Shown in pieces: positions 23,340 to 34,688 of a DNA stretch of 64,000 nucleotides. The stretch is from Dama dama (Eukaryota; Chordata; Mammalia; Artiodactyla; Cervidae). Position numbers and translations under genes: made by a program. The stretch is from contig NC_083701.1 of the NCBI RefSeq assembly GCF_033118175.1, forward strand, positions 51,597,001-51,661,000. Direction: 5' to 3'. The notes under the pieces were generated by a model. That model ran no database searches. It was not told the DNA's origin and worked only from the letters and a program-made list of their open reading frames with translations. Each line of letters starts with the position of its first letter. Position 1 is the stretch's first letter.

Positions 23340-23960
23340 TCCAAACATAACCTTCTATATTCCTCTTGAAAGGCTGCACCTGGGAATCTGAAAACCACCT
23401 TTTTGCTTTGTCAGCTGCCTCCTACTAACCTTTGCCAATAGGTATACTAACAGAAAACTAAAAACCTAGGGAGAGAGAGTATCTTCTTCTTCCCGGTTGT
23501 TTCCTGTTTCTGGAAGCATTTCTCTGGCAATACTTCTTCACCCTGGCATTGGCACTTTGTACCCACCACAACAGTTGAATCCAGCTTGTATTAAAACAAA
23601 CTTCATGCCCTCTCAGAGACACCAGCCCCAGTCGACCAGCACATTCTCAGCAGAGTTCAGTGTCCCAGCTCAACATGACCTCTCATGTAAAGTTAGAGAT
23701 ATCATCAGTAGCTGAGTTCTGTCCCCTTCTTTGTCTGTTCCATCCTTCTGTCTGTGAAGTTCGTTCAAACTTCAAGTTGTAATAATTCCATTGCTTTCTC
23801 CCTTTATTCTCCAGTCCTAGGAGTAGAAACTGTTTCCTGCTTAATGCTCATTATATTTTCAGTTACCTAATTAACACACATACAATTCTCATTCATACTT
23901 TTTTATTAACTTAAAAAAAATGTTACAGCTATTGGGGTTTCTGCTTCCTGAATGGACTCT
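23340..23960. other. Possible ancient LTR-like repeat
   Basis: C/T-rich, GC-richer segment followed by an end block (TTTCTGCTTCCTGAATGGAC near 23937) that recalls the 3' parts of some mammalian LTRs. I cannot name it. A 72-codon frame at 23497-23715 has no support as a gene. Confidence 0.3.
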
Positions 23961-23967
23961 GACATTA

Positions 23968-24505
23968 AAAAATCTCATACCATGACCTAGTTGGATTTAT
24001 CGCTGGGATGCAAATATGCAACATATGCAGATCAATAAATGTGATATGCTACATTAACATAATGAAGGGAAGCAAACCATATTAATAAATACAGAAAAGT
24101 GTTTGACAAAGTCAACATCCTTTTATGATAAAAACTCTCAACAAACTAAATATGGAAAGAATACACCTCAACATAATGAAGGCCATATATGAAAAGCCCC
24201 TTTCCCTGGTGCCTCAAATGGTAAAGAATCTGCCTGCAATGCAGGAGACCCAGATTCAATGCCTGGGTCAGGAAGATCCCCTGGAGAAGGGAATGGCAAC
24301 CCACTCCAGTATTCTTGCCTGGAGAATCCCAGGGACAGAGGAGCCTGGTGGACTGCAGACCATGGGGTCACAAAAGGCAGACACTACTGAGCAACTAACA
24401 CTTTCACTTCTCATGAAACGCCCACAGCTTACATCACACTGAGTTTAAATTAAAAAAGAAGCTTTTCCTCTAAGATCAGGAAGAAGACAAGGTTGCTTAC
24501 CTTGT
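23968..24505 (+). mobile_element. L1 LINE ORF2 fragment, split by a SINE
   Basis: Forward L1 ORF2 RT region: CCATGACCTAGTTGGATTTA, TGATATGCTACATTAACAT, then CATCCTTTTATGATAAAAAC, resuming after the SINE with CCCACAGCTTACATCACACT and AAGCTTTTCCTCTAAGATCA. Stops and indels leave no open frame. Confidence 0.85.
24200..24412 (+). mobile_element. Bov-tA SINE with TSD, inside L1
   Basis: Full-length forward Bov-tA, from the TTTCCCTGGTGCCTCAAATG head to the AACACTTTCACTTC tail. It is flanked by ATGAAAAGCCC (24189-24199) and ATGAAACGCCC (24413-24423). The target is L1 ORF2. Confidence 0.93.
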
Positions 24506-25609
24506 CTGAGTGTATTTTATTTGAAATTTTGTACACTAACATAACTAGATTTCATCAGTTTTAGTTATCCTATGCTGCACTGTGAGTGACAAAAAGACAT
24601 GGCAGTCTGTGCAGATATTTCAACTAAGGAGTTCTAGAGACCTGGGTTTCTACTTCTCCTCCACCGGTTACTGACTCCTTAAAATTGAGTCTTTGTTTTC
24701 TATGTACAAAATGGGATAAGGCTATTCAATATATCAAAGAGCTGGCATATTAATGAATAAGGTAATTGTTAACTATTCAGGTTATGTTATCAATTATTTA
24801 TCATAATAAACAAGTGACATCTTTAATGCAATGAAAATAATTGTTTAACTCAATATATACATAAATTAAGATAAGATCTATCTTCCTTTCACTAGAAAAT
24901 TCTATATTTCTTAAAGTTTTTAAGATGTCAGAAGTATACACTGATATAAAATATATAAAATAATTTTCTATTTGTAGTATATTACTATTTAACAGGAATT
25001 CAATCAAATTTGAAATAAGCTTATTGTGCTAATTATAATTTTTAAGAAAGAAGTTGAAGACCCAACACAATTTTAATACATTGAGAGTCAATTAGAGTGG
25101 AATGTAAAGTGTTTGCTAAAGTCTGCTGCCAAGATGATAAGACATCTAATTTTGCAAGACTTAGTTCCCTGGGATAAATATTTGGGGTATCTGTCTTAAA
25201 CTTAAAATATTTATACTTTCTACTTTAATTTTAAAACCACATTAGATGTGTTCAATAAGTATCTGAGAGACTTTTGGTATACACAGGAAAATACATCAGC
25301 TGGCGAGCCTCATTTTCAGTAAATGTAAGTAGAAGAAAGCCCTAATTACTGTATATTGTACAGAAACTTTCAAACCACAGCTGCATGCTACCAATACTTT
25401 TTAAAAATCTTGAAGTAATCAAATCTGTACTTGCTGGTATTTTAAAACCTTATATACCCAACAGTTCCTCCCTCTGAAAATGTAGTTAGAGATTACTGTA
25501 TATTAAATCATCATTGGTGTCATCAGCGATATCTATGGAGTGCTTATCTATGAAAGATAACATTTTCACATGATACCATATAAATAATAAAATAATAGAT
25601 TATTTTACT
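24506..25609. other. Unassigned intergenic DNA
   Basis: AT-rich, no recognised repeat or gene. Confidence 0.4.
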
Positions 25610-25815
25610 AAATTTTAATGCTATGCCAGATGATTACAGCAGTCCTTCATGTGAATTAGCTCACTTATTCTTTATAAAAATATTTTGAGATAGTTACCCT
25701 CATTGTCACCATTTTACACATGATGAAATTAAGGAAGAAACAAGTAAGGTAACTCATCCCAAATCCCAGAGCTATCCCTCAACTACAGAGATTTCCAGGC
25801 AGCTTTTCTGACTCC
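25610..25815 (+). mobile_element. MIR SINE
   Basis: Forward MIR with the typical order: AATTAGCTCACTTATTCTTT, ACCATTTTACACATGATGAA, then AAGTAAGGTAACTCATCCCA and a 3' part ending in CTGACTCCACATACCC. Confidence 0.7.
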
Positions 25816-26390
25816 ACATACCCAAGGACTTGACTATTCACTTTATTAATAAATAAAACAGAATTTTAAAGAATTATTTAAAAACTAAAGATTTCTCATC
25901 AAGCTTAGGGAAAATGCATGTGGTACTTGGAAGAGAATTCAATTATCAGGTTCACAATGAAAAGGCCAGGATCCCTGAAGGAAGCAGTATGAGAGGAAAG
26001 AATGAAAAAGAGTTGATCTAATACACCTGGAGCATGTGACTGACGCAACCTCTTTTTGTAGAGATAGCAGGTGTGTGTGGTATTGTACTTCCAACTGATC
26101 AATTTGGCTTTATGATCTTTAAAACTTTGATGGGAATTGCAGAAATTGGCCAGGGCCAGGGAGGGTGGAAAGATGTTAAAAAGGTGGGATACAAAGATCA
26201 GAACTCAATGCCTAAGGGCCAGGACTGAAATAAATAAGTGAGCTACAGTGTAAGAAATGATATAGAATGTTGTCTTTAATGATTACTTCAAAAGCCAAGT
26301 ACATAGGGCAAAATTGAAACTCTGCTAACAACATATTTTTGGGAGAAATGTTTTTTCTATATATAAATACATGTTTATACATATGATATA

Positions 26391-26409
26391 TGTGTGTGTG
26401 TGTGTGTGT
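26391..26409. repeat. (TG)n microsatellite
   Basis: About 9.5 uninterrupted TG units. Confidence 0.9.
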
Positions 26410-26439
26410 ATGTTCATATATCTTGCTTAATTTTTGGTG

Positions 26440-26441
<2 letters not shown>

Positions 26442-26487
<46 letters not shown>
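26442..26487. repeat. (GT)23 microsatellite
   Basis: Uninterrupted GT for 46 nt. Alternating purine-pyrimidine of this length can adopt Z-DNA under supercoiling and is expected to be length-polymorphic. Confidence 0.95.
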
Positions 26488-26494
<7 letters not shown>

Positions 26495-27331
26495 TGCATA
26501 TATAGTTATTGCAACAAAGGACAGGGCACAATCTTTAATGCTGAAAAAAGAATCTAAATGGAATTGGACTGCCCTTGGCAAAGCTGAAATGTGTGTCTGA
26601 TTAGTGTTCTAGCTAGAGATGTTGAAAAACTGAACAACTGAAACTTAAATGGTGGAAAAACTTGGCTACTCACAAAAATACAGACTGGGAGCTAGATATG
26701 AAAGCAGCCATGTTTAAAAGAAGAGTAACACAGTGATCCCATAGGGAAGGATAAGGACAAGGGGCACAATGGAAAGTCACAGTCAACATTTTTCTGTTTC
26801 ATTTCCCTAATTTTTTATTAGTTTTACTGAATATTGTTAAAATCTAAAAACAGTTTTATCTGTACTATGGAAAGTTTTGCCATGTGACTAGGTAATTAAA
26901 TCAAGCATAGTTTCCCCCCTAAATCTAGTGTTAGGCATTGCCAGTAAACTATGTGGGAGGCAAAAGTCCACAGTGTGGAGCTAAGTATCACTGAAATCTA
27001 AGCATTATCCAAAACTGATGTAAGAATAAATGTAAAGTTAGGAGGGATTGTGCCATTTTGCCTTACAGGAGAATACTCTATTTCCTGAAGAAAGAAGGAT
27101 TATCTGGTAAGGCAGATTTACAACCTGTAACACACAAGCTGCTGATCCAGGGAAGGAATACTTGTAACATAAATATATAAATATATACAATGTATAGTTA
27201 ATAAGGTAAAATAAGACAATGACATTTGGGGACTTGTTCAGTGAAATACAATAAGCCGGTAATAATTTTCAGTAAATATAAGAATCCATCAGTTTTCAGA
27301 CAGAAAATTAACAGAGTGCTAACTTTCTATC

Positions 27332-27334
<3 letters not shown>

Positions 27335-27364
<30 letters not shown>
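27335..27364. repeat. (AT)15 microsatellite
   Basis: About 30 nt of uninterrupted AT. Confidence 0.9.
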
Positions 27365-27367
<3 letters not shown>

Positions 27368-27599
27368 GATATATGTGATAAATGATAAATGTGACAATGA
27401 ACCTAGTTTTTTGTTGCAATAAGTTGAACTCATGCTTAGCTCTCAAGTTTTATTCAAATAATCTATCACTCCTTTCCTATGTCACTTGATTGGTTGTAAT
27501 AAATAGTTGATAAAAGGTTTGAGTGAATATGAGGAAAAAGTTGAAGACTGCCTTAGGTCATTCTAACATGGGTCAGGAAATACTATTAACTCATTCACT

Positions 27600-28010
27600 G
27601 AAAATCCATTTATTCATTCATCACTAGACCATATAGATCTGGTTCTATGAACATCAAGAATAAACAGAGTTGATAAAATTTACTCACAGGAAAAGAAATA
27701 AGAAAGTTTTTGTAAGGATAAAAAGAAGAGTAAATTAATGCTAAGATATAAGGCATTATGGGAGCATAAAGAAAACCAGTTAAAATGGTGACATGGAACA
27801 TTTCTCAGGGAAGGCATACATAACATAAATTTTAAAGAACAAAGAGAATTTACTGCCTAGAAATTTAGGTTCAGAGGATACAAGATGACAAGACATTGAA
27901 AGCAGAATGAACAGTTCAAGAATATATTTTAAAATAAGAGGGGATATTGTCAAGAGCTGGAAGGAGTATGAGATTTTATCCTACTTGCAAGGTAACAAAT
28001 TATCTTCCAT
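27600..28010 (-). mobile_element. L2 LINE fragment
   Basis: Antisense L2, judged from TTTATTCATTCATCACTAG at the left and a later GAGATTTTATCCTACTTGCA block, in the order expected for the reversed 3' region. Diverged; assigned by eye. Confidence 0.45.
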
Positions 28011-28985
28011 AGTTTCATGGATGTTGTATAAGACAGGAGACTCCAGAGCCAAAGACCTGTTATCACTCACAGGATTATCAGTACCAACATTTTCACATTT
28101 TCGCACTGGATCTCCAAGCTCCAAATTCCCACAGGAAAAAGTGAAGAGAGCCTGATGATGAGTGTAAACACAATGGATTGCATTAAAGGAAAGAAATATT
28201 GCTTTGGGGGGAGCAAGAATCTTTTACAATGAATAATGATTGTGCCTGTCCTATTTTGTCTGAGAGACACTATCTCCAACTTCCAGCACCTAAATCAACC
28301 TTCCTTTCACTCCTGAGGGAAATACTAGTTCTACCTTATATGAAGTTTAACAGTTTCCCCTTGCAGAGTATTCATGTGCTCTGGATGTGCCTTGGTGGTT
28401 CAAGTGTCCCTATGTAGAGATTTTATTTTCCTACTGTAGTTTTCAGTAGTAGTGATCAATTTTAATAATGTCTAGTCTTTACAGGAAGTATTAATTGATA
28501 TGATAAAGATCTTGAATTTTTACTGCTCCTGGGTTATTTTTCCCTAAGCAAGAGGTAAGGCAGATGGCATATGATTTTGCTCTATCGCAGGAAACATGAA
28601 CATAGTTTTCCTGGTTCGTCTTTCCCAGATGGAGTTTTCTTAGAATAACCAGGCTTTGTACAGGAGTTCAGATTCCAACTGCCACAACTCTGTGCACCTA
28701 GGAACCCTTTTAACATTCACATATGGATAACACATACTCTGCCTCTAACACTTAGAGCCTGTATCAGCATTTGAAACTCCAACTGGCTGTTTCAGCATTA
28801 AATCATGCTCACAGTTTTGACATTGGTTTCTCTTTTTATTTTTGGAAGTTAGAACTTAATTCTATTATTTCAAGCCCAGATATATTTGCTGTTGCTGGTG
28901 GTCTTATAGTTTGTATGTTCATTTCTTAGATGATTTTATTCAATTTTATGAGTCTAAATGCTCTGTATATGCTGAGTCCATAATT
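28011..28985. other. Unassigned intergenic DNA
   Basis: No gene or repeat recognised. Confidence 0.4.
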
Positions 28986-29297
28986 AACATGCCTAGTCCA
29001 AATGTCATCCCTGAATTTGACTCATATATCCAGGTGCTTTCTTGAAATAACTATGTCGATGCTAAGATAACTAAGAGACTTCTCAAAATTATCTAAACTG
29101 AATTGTCTTAACTCACACTTCTACTCTTAAGAACACATTTTCGCTCTTGAATTTTTCCCATATTAGTAAACAATTCTGTTCTTCAGTTTGCTCAGGCAGA
29201 AGCTATTGGAGAAATACATGACTCCTTTCTTTCAAATTCATGTTAAACTGTCCAAAACTATGGTTGAAAAATCATCTTAAATATATATAGAACTTAA

Positions 29298-29494
29298 CCA
29301 CTTCTCCTTGTGGCTCAGCTGGTAAAGAATCCGCCTGCAATGCAGGAGACCTGGATTCCATCCCTGGGGTTGGGAAGATCCACTGGAGAAGGGAAAGGCT
29401 TCCCACTCCAGTATTCTGGCCTGGAGAATTCCATGGACTGCATAGTCCATGGGGTCTCAGTCGGACACGGCTGAGCAACTTTCACTTTCACAAT
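29298..29494 (+). mobile_element. Bov-tA SINE
   Basis: Forward SINE: head TTGTGGCTCAGCTGGTAAAG, body with AGTATTCTGGCCTGGAGAAT, and tail GCAACTTTCACTTTCAC. TTAACCACTTCTC on the left and TTAACACTTCTC on the right suggest a target-site duplication with one indel. Confidence 0.88.
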
Positions 29495-29635
29495 TTAACA
29501 CTTCTCAGCACATCTATAGCACCCACACTGGGTCAAAGTTCAGGGATTTCACTGTTATCTTTACAAATTTGTCCTCCTATGTTCACTGTATCCCTCTACT
29601 ACCCTAAAGTCAGCAGGGTAGTCTGAATGAGCTTT

Positions 29636-29760
29636 TTACTTTTTTTTTTGCCACACCACACCAATTGCACAGAATTTTAGTTTCCCAACCAGGAATTGAA
29701 GCTGGGCCCTCACTAGTGACAGCAGAGTCTCCTAACCACGAGGCCGCCAGGGAATTCCCT
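29636..29760 (-). mobile_element. CHR-type tRNA SINE
   Basis: Reverse-oriented cetartiodactyl CHR SINE: T-rich left edge, CCACACCACACC, then TTTCCCAACCAGGAATTGAA and a right end of GGCCGCCAGGGAATTCCC. Confidence 0.8.
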
Positions 29761-29952
29761 GAGTGGCCCTTCTACAATCTAAATCATGCGATGGTGCTCT
29801 TCACTTTCAAATTCTCAAATAACTTTCCAGTTATTTCACAGTGAACCCTAACACATGTCTCAGGAGTTACAAGATGATAAATAATCTATTCCATGCCCTC
29901 ATCTTTCTGAACACTTTCCTTCTCATTCTTCACACCATTCCTTGACATATCA

Positions 29953-30702
29953 GGTTCAGTTCAGTTCAGTTCAGTCGCTCAGTCGTGTCCGACTCTTTGC
30001 GACCCCATGAATTGCAGCACGCCAGGCCTCCCTGTCCAACACAGACTCCCGGAGTTTACTCAAACTCAAGCCCATCGAGTTGGTGATGCCATCCAGCCAT
30101 CTCATCCTCTGTCGTCCCCTTCTCCTCCTGCGCCCAATCCCTCCCAGCATCAGGGTCTTTTCCAATGAGTCAACTCTTCCCATGAGGTGGCCAAAGTACT
30201 GGAGTTTCAGCTTCAGCAACAGTCCTTCCAATGAACACCCAGGAATGATCTCCTTTAAGATGGACTTGTTGGATCTCCTTGCAGTCCAAGGGACTCTCAA
30301 GAGTCTTCTCCAACATCACACTTCAAAAGCATCAATTTTTCGGTGCTCAGCTTTCTTCACAGTCCAACTCTCACATCCATACATGACCACTGGAAAAACC
30401 ATAGCCTTGACTAGACGGAACTTTGTTGGCAAAGTAATGTCTCTGCTTTTTAATATGCTGTCTAGATTGGTCATAACTTTCCTTCCAAGGAGTAAGCGTC
30501 TTTTAATTTCATGGCTGCAATCACCATCTGCCATGATTTTGGAGCCCAAAAAAATAAAGTCTGACACCGTTTCCACTGTCTCCCCATCTATTTCCCACGA
30601 GGTGATGGGACCAGATGGCATGATCTTAGTTTTCTGAATGTTAAGCTTTAAGACAACTTTTTCACTCTCCTCTTTCACTTTCATCAAGAGGCTTTTTAGT
30701 TA
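29953..30702 (-). mobile_element. BovB LINE 3' half
   Basis: Reverse BovB of 750 bp with a complete tail (TTCAGTTCAGTTCAGTTCAG at the left). The minus strand has two good open stretches. At 30687-30316 it reads from the KLNIQKTKIM motif (RT motif D) through a YGCESWTVKKAEH segment. At 30300-29971 it holds the ORF C-terminus, ending with VAKSRTRLSD. A frameshift near 30310 separates them. The RT catalytic boxes are not included. Low divergence from the other copies suggests it is fairly young. Confidence 0.92.
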
Positions 30703-31195
30703 GATGATATGAAATAGGTGTTTTGGTAGGTGAAAATCAGTCAACTTTTGGCTATTTTATGACTTAATTTAATAAGACAACTCTCAATCTAAGGTATTTG
30801 TACTGGGTGCTCTGTCTTTTCTCCTAATAACCACTAGAATCCTTTATTCTCATCTTTCAGGTCTAGATTAAAAACCATTTTAAAAGATAGCCTTCATTGA
30901 TCTCTTTTATAACAGAGGAGTACTCCCTACCTTTATTCTTACTCTGCCTTTTTTTTTCTTCACCGGACATGTCACCTATTGAAAATTTACTTATTCATTG
31001 TCTTTGTGTTTTCAATATAAGCTCCTTGAGGACGATGTCTGTTTAACACATGTAGTGCCTGTAAACATGCTTAACTTAGTGACATCAGCCAGATGACCAA
31101 ACAAGACATTCCTCATCATATTCCCTTCTACGACAATTTGGCTTCATCTATGGGAAAAAGTCCCTTTTTCGGAGCTGCAAGATCCATCATCATAG

Positions 31196-31248
31196 GCCTG
31201 AGGCTCAGAGAGAAGGCTCATCTATTTGCCCAAGATTATGCACAGATT
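31196..31248 (+). mobile_element. MIR fragment
   Basis: Short forward MIR core: GCCTGAGGCTCAGAGAGAAG followed by TTTGCCCAAGATTATGCACA, then interrupted by the CHR SINE. Confidence 0.5.
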
Positions 31249-31249
31249 G

Positions 31250-31418
31250 GGACTTCCCTGGTGGTCCAGTGGATAAGACTCCGCAATCACAATGAAGGGG
31301 ACCTGGGTTCGATTCCTGGTCAGAGAACTAGATCCCAATGCTGCACCTAAAAAAAATGCTCTCATGCCACAATTAAGACTGGCATACCCAAATAAATAAA
31401 TGTTAACAAAAGGGTTAG
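31250..31418 (+). mobile_element. CHR-2-like tRNA SINE with TSD
   Basis: Forward tRNA-derived SINE. The A-box-like TGGTCCAGTGG and the B box GGTTCGATTCC are both intact, followed by GGTCAGAGAACTAGATCCCA and an AATAAATAAA tail. The flanks ACAGATTG at 31242-31249 and 31421-31428 (with matching neighbours) are a target-site duplication. Confidence 0.9.
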
Positions 31419-31494
31419 GTACAGATTGCTTAAATATAACACTAAATGTTTAATCAATAAAAGAATAAATGTGTCATTATAATTAAAAAATGGG

Positions 31495-32760
31495 TTTTGA
31501 AAGATAATGCCGAGAAAATGAAAAGACAAGTCATGGAGTCAGGCTATCTATTTGTTAATAATATGCCTGATAAAGGTATTGTACCAATACCATAAAAATG
31601 ACTCAAAATTCAATAATACCAATACAAATAATGTTTTATAAAATGCAAATATGAACAGGCTCTTCCCCAAGAAAGATATACAGTTAACAAACATGTACAT
31701 GAAAAGATATTCAACATTATTAGCCATTAATGAAAAGAAAAAATAAAACCACCACATAATACCAGATATTGACCAAAACAAGTATTAGTGAGGATATGAT
31801 ATAACTGGAATTCTCATTAACTCTTGGTGAGAATGTAAAATGATATAAACATATTCAAAACCTACAAAGCAGCTGCCTAAAATTTAAACAAAAACCAACC
31901 ATAAGATATACTCATATCATTGATAGATACCATAACCAAGAAAAATAACAGCATATGTCAATACAAAGACTTTGATGTGGATATATATAGTAGTTCTAGT
32001 TGTAATGGGAGAAGGCAATGGCACCCCACTCCAGTACTCTTGGATGGAAAATCCCATGGACGGAGGAGCCTGGTAGGCTGCTGTCCATGGGGTCACTGAG
32101 AGTCGGACACGACTGAGCGATTTCCCTTTCACTTTTCACCATCATGCATTGAAGGAGGAAATGGCAACCCACTCCAGTATTCTTGCCTGGAGAATCTCAG
32201 GGACAGAGGAGGCTGGTGGGCTGCCGTCTATGGGATCGCACAGAGCTAGTTGTAACAGCTAGTTAGCAGCTAGTTGTAACACTGTAAAACTAGAAACAAT
32301 CCAAATATTTATCATCAGGTCAATGGAAAAAGAAACTATGATGTATGCATACAGAACAATTTTACTTATCAATAAAAAAGTATTAATTACCTATATATGC
32401 TATAAAGATGAATCTTAAAATTATGTTGAATGAAAGAGTCCAAACCAAAAAATGGTACAAAATATTCTATTAAAATTAAGTTGAAGAAATTCACACTAAT
32501 CTATATAGGGATAAAATACATCAATGCTTGTTTAGAGATGGAGTAGGGAGATAGTGTCAGAAGTGATCAAAGGAGGGGCATATCAAATAGGCAGAAGAAA
32601 ACTTTTGGGGGGTGATGGATATATTATCTTGACTCTGGGTAATGTTTTCACAACAATATATGTATATCAAAATGTATCAATTTGAATTGTTTTAAATGTA
32701 CACTAAGTCAATTCTACCTCGTAAAATTTTTTATAAAGAAAATGAAACAAAACAGTACAA
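31495..32760 (+). mobile_element. Old L1 (L1M) 3' end, split by BOV-A2
   Basis: Forward L1 ORF2 C-terminus and 3' UTR: GAAAATGAAAAGACAAGTCA, ATGAAAAGATATTCAACATT, AGAATGTAAAATGATATAAA, and after the SINE ACTAGAAACAATCCAAATAT, AACTTTTGGGGGGTGATGGA and a final TCAATTCTACCTCG. Non-coding now. Confidence 0.75.
32006..32269 (+). mobile_element. BOV-A2 SINE with TSD
   Basis: Two Bov-A monomers in tandem (starts near 32010 and 32152). CTAGTTGTAA occurs before it (31996-32005) and after it (32270-32279), with a further copy at 32246-32255 inside the tail region, so the right flank carries a partial duplication. Confidence 0.9.
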
Positions 32761-32911
32761 GGAATAAGACATAGATGAAACTGTCACCTGAATTCTTATT
32801 AAAGTTGTTGATATTATCATCAACCTTATTACAAGGATACACTATGGTTATTATATTGTTATAATAATATACAATTATTCAATACTTATAGTTGTTCAAT
32901 TATACAATAAT

Positions 32912-33036
32912 TGCGCTAAGTCACTGCAGTCATGTCAGATTCTTTGTGACCCTGTGGACCACAGCACACCAGGCCCCTCTGTCCATGGGATTCTCCATGC
33001 GAGAATACTGGAGTGGGTTGCCATTTCCTCCTCCAG
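32912..33036 (-). mobile_element. Bov-tA SINE, truncated
   Basis: Reverse-oriented SINE with tail and body (ATACTGGAGTGGGTTGCCAT near 33005); the tRNA-like head is missing. Confidence 0.82.
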
Positions 33037-33380
33037 ATACAGAAATTACTATATTATTATCATCTTGTTATTATTGCTCAACAAAGAGTTAGTGCTGCAT
33101 CCTGGCAACAAACACTTAAATGGAAAAATGTTTTATTATAAGCTTCCTCTATCTTATGAAAGTAAATATGTTTGTCTGAATGAACATTTTTTTTTTCAGG
33201 ATTTATTACGTGGACTCTTAACCAAATGCTAATGTTTTAAACAAATGTACAGACAGACTCAAAAATAATTTTTTTCAATCTAAAATTCTCATATCGTTGC
33301 AGTGAAAAGGATAAAAAGAGGAATAAGCTTTACTTTTCTTTCCTGAGATCAAAGAAGACAGAGAGTACAGTGAGCAGGCC
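33037..33380. other. Unassigned intergenic DNA
   Basis: AT-rich; nothing recognised. Confidence 0.4.
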
Positions 33381-33990
33381 TGATCACTCTTGTTTCTAAA
33401 CTCTTCCTAATCTGTTCAGTTCAGTCGCTCAGTCGTGTCCATCTCTTCGTGACTCCATGGATTGCAGCACTCCAGGCTTCCCTGTCCATCTGTAACTAGG
33501 CTTGCTTTTCTGCCCCCTAACTCTGCATGAGCTACATTTTGCACCTATTATCCTTTGACTCTAAAGTAATTACATCCTGTATCTGGTGCTCACATTGACA
33601 GCACTCTCTTCACAGACCACCCCTGGTAGTTTTTCTCTTTTTGCATTATAGGAAGAAGGTCACAGCACAGTACGCCAAAGACAATGGACCCAGCTATCAG
33701 GCTGCCAGACTGCCAGACCAAATTACCAGACTGCCTGACCTGTCAGCCCATGACTGCTTTTGAAACAATGCAAGAGGTAGAAGAATACAAGTTCCGTACA
33801 CCTGTGTTCCTCATCACTGACCCCTGACTGTGAGCCCTCATTTATATAATCCCCCAGATTTATCACGGAAGTGGGGCACAGCTCTTGAAGTACAAGTTTA
33901 CTGTGTTCGCCGCTCCCCTCACTGAAGATTAAAGCCACCTTTCTGTTTCCTCCAAACCCTGTCTCCATATTTTTTAATTTGGCTTCAGTG
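33381..33990 (+). mobile_element. ERV-type LTR, family unassigned
   Basis: LTR-like plus-strand layout with a TATA-like TTATATAATC at 33842-33851 and an ATTAAA poly(A)-type signal at 33928-33933, followed by GCCACCTTTCTGTTTCCTCC. No retroviral genes follow. Its left boundary is uncertain because a small BovB tip (33412-33490) lies near it. Confidence 0.5.
33412..33490 (-). mobile_element. BovB 3' tip, 79 bp
   Basis: Reverse BovB tail only (CAGTTCAGTCGCTCAGTCGT). It is one of the shortest BovB insertions in the window; ATCTGT near both ends could be a short target-site duplication. Confidence 0.75.
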
Positions 33991-34450
33991 AGCAGAGGAA
34001 GTCGATTTTAGAGGCAGAAATATCAGCTTTCTACTGAAGCTAAATACCTAGGAATTTGGCTAAGAAATTTCTGCAGGAAACTGAATTAGATATATTATTT
34101 CCAGAAATTCTAATTAAAATAAAATTTAGAAAAGAAACTTCAAAGAACAAAGAAAAATGAATACTTAACATGTCCTTAAGATCAATTATCTCAAACATGA
34201 AATATTTTAGGCAATCATCTACCAAATGTTGCATTATAATCACTTTCTAATTATAATTTCTCACAACTTTTGGCAGTGTGAATATTTTATGATATTGTTC
34301 AAAAATCTACATACTATAAACACCAAATAGTATGAAAGTGTTTAGAAAAGCAACTTGCATTCTTGCTCAAGTGTATGATATATGACATATAATACACACA
34401 CATATATATATGGCATACATATTTGTTTGTCATGGATAGAATTTAAGACA
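33991..34450. other. Unassigned intergenic DNA
   Basis: AT-rich; a short CACACATATATATA stretch near 34396. Nothing else recognised. Confidence 0.4.
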
Positions 34451-34461
34451 CAAGAACTTTG

Positions 34462-34677
34462 GGGCTTCCCAGCAGGCACAGTGGTAAAGAATACACTTGC
34501 CAATTCAAGAGACACAACAGACATGGGTTTGATCCCGGGTCAGGAAGATACCCTGGAGTAGGAAATGACAACCCAGTCCAGTGTTCTTGCCTGGAAAATT
34601 CCATGGACAGAGGAGCCTAGAAGGCTACAGTCCATGGGGTCACAAAGATTTGGACTTGACTGAACACCACACAGCAG
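34462..34677 (+). mobile_element. Bov-tA SINE with perfect TSD
   Basis: Forward full-length Bov-tA with a GGGTTTGATCCC B box. A perfect 11-bp repeat CAAGAACTTTG flanks it at 34451-34461 and 34678-34688. Confidence 0.93.
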
Positions 34678-34688
34678 CAAGAACTTTG

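Larger units (their letters stand above)
25816..27599. other. Intergenic DNA with microsatellites
   Basis: Unassigned AT-rich sequence, with TG and AT tracts annotated separately. The cysteine/valine and histidine/threonine open frames here are translations of the repeats and not genes. Confidence 0.4.
28990..31085 (+). mobile_element. L2 LINE opened by three later insertions
   Basis: Forward L2 sequence appears in order in four pieces. These are 28990-29292 (TTGACTCATATATCCAGGTG, then AGTTTGCTCAGGCAGAAGCT), 29500-29640, 29761-29950 (GGTGCTCTTCACTTTCAAAT), and 30780-31085 (CATCTTTCAGGTCTAGATTA, then TAAGCTCCTTGAGGACGATG). The gaps are a Bov-tA, a CHR SINE and a BovB. The pieces follow the order of the L2 C-terminal ORF2 and 3' UTR. 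No coding capacity remains. Confidence 0.65.

Noticed and set aside
17616..24412. Recurring similar sequences as a CRISPR-like array
   Set aside because: The repeats are dispersed SINEs and LINEs in both orientations with variable spacing, in a mammalian genome.
26212..26499. His/Thr-rich frame
   Set aside because: Direct translation of the GT/CA microsatellite.
30080..30637. 185-codon open frame on the plus strand
   Set aside because: It is antisense to the BovB at 29953-30702, whose real reading direction is minus. Similar plus-strand frames occur opposite the other reverse BovB copies (55456-55863, 56106-56695).
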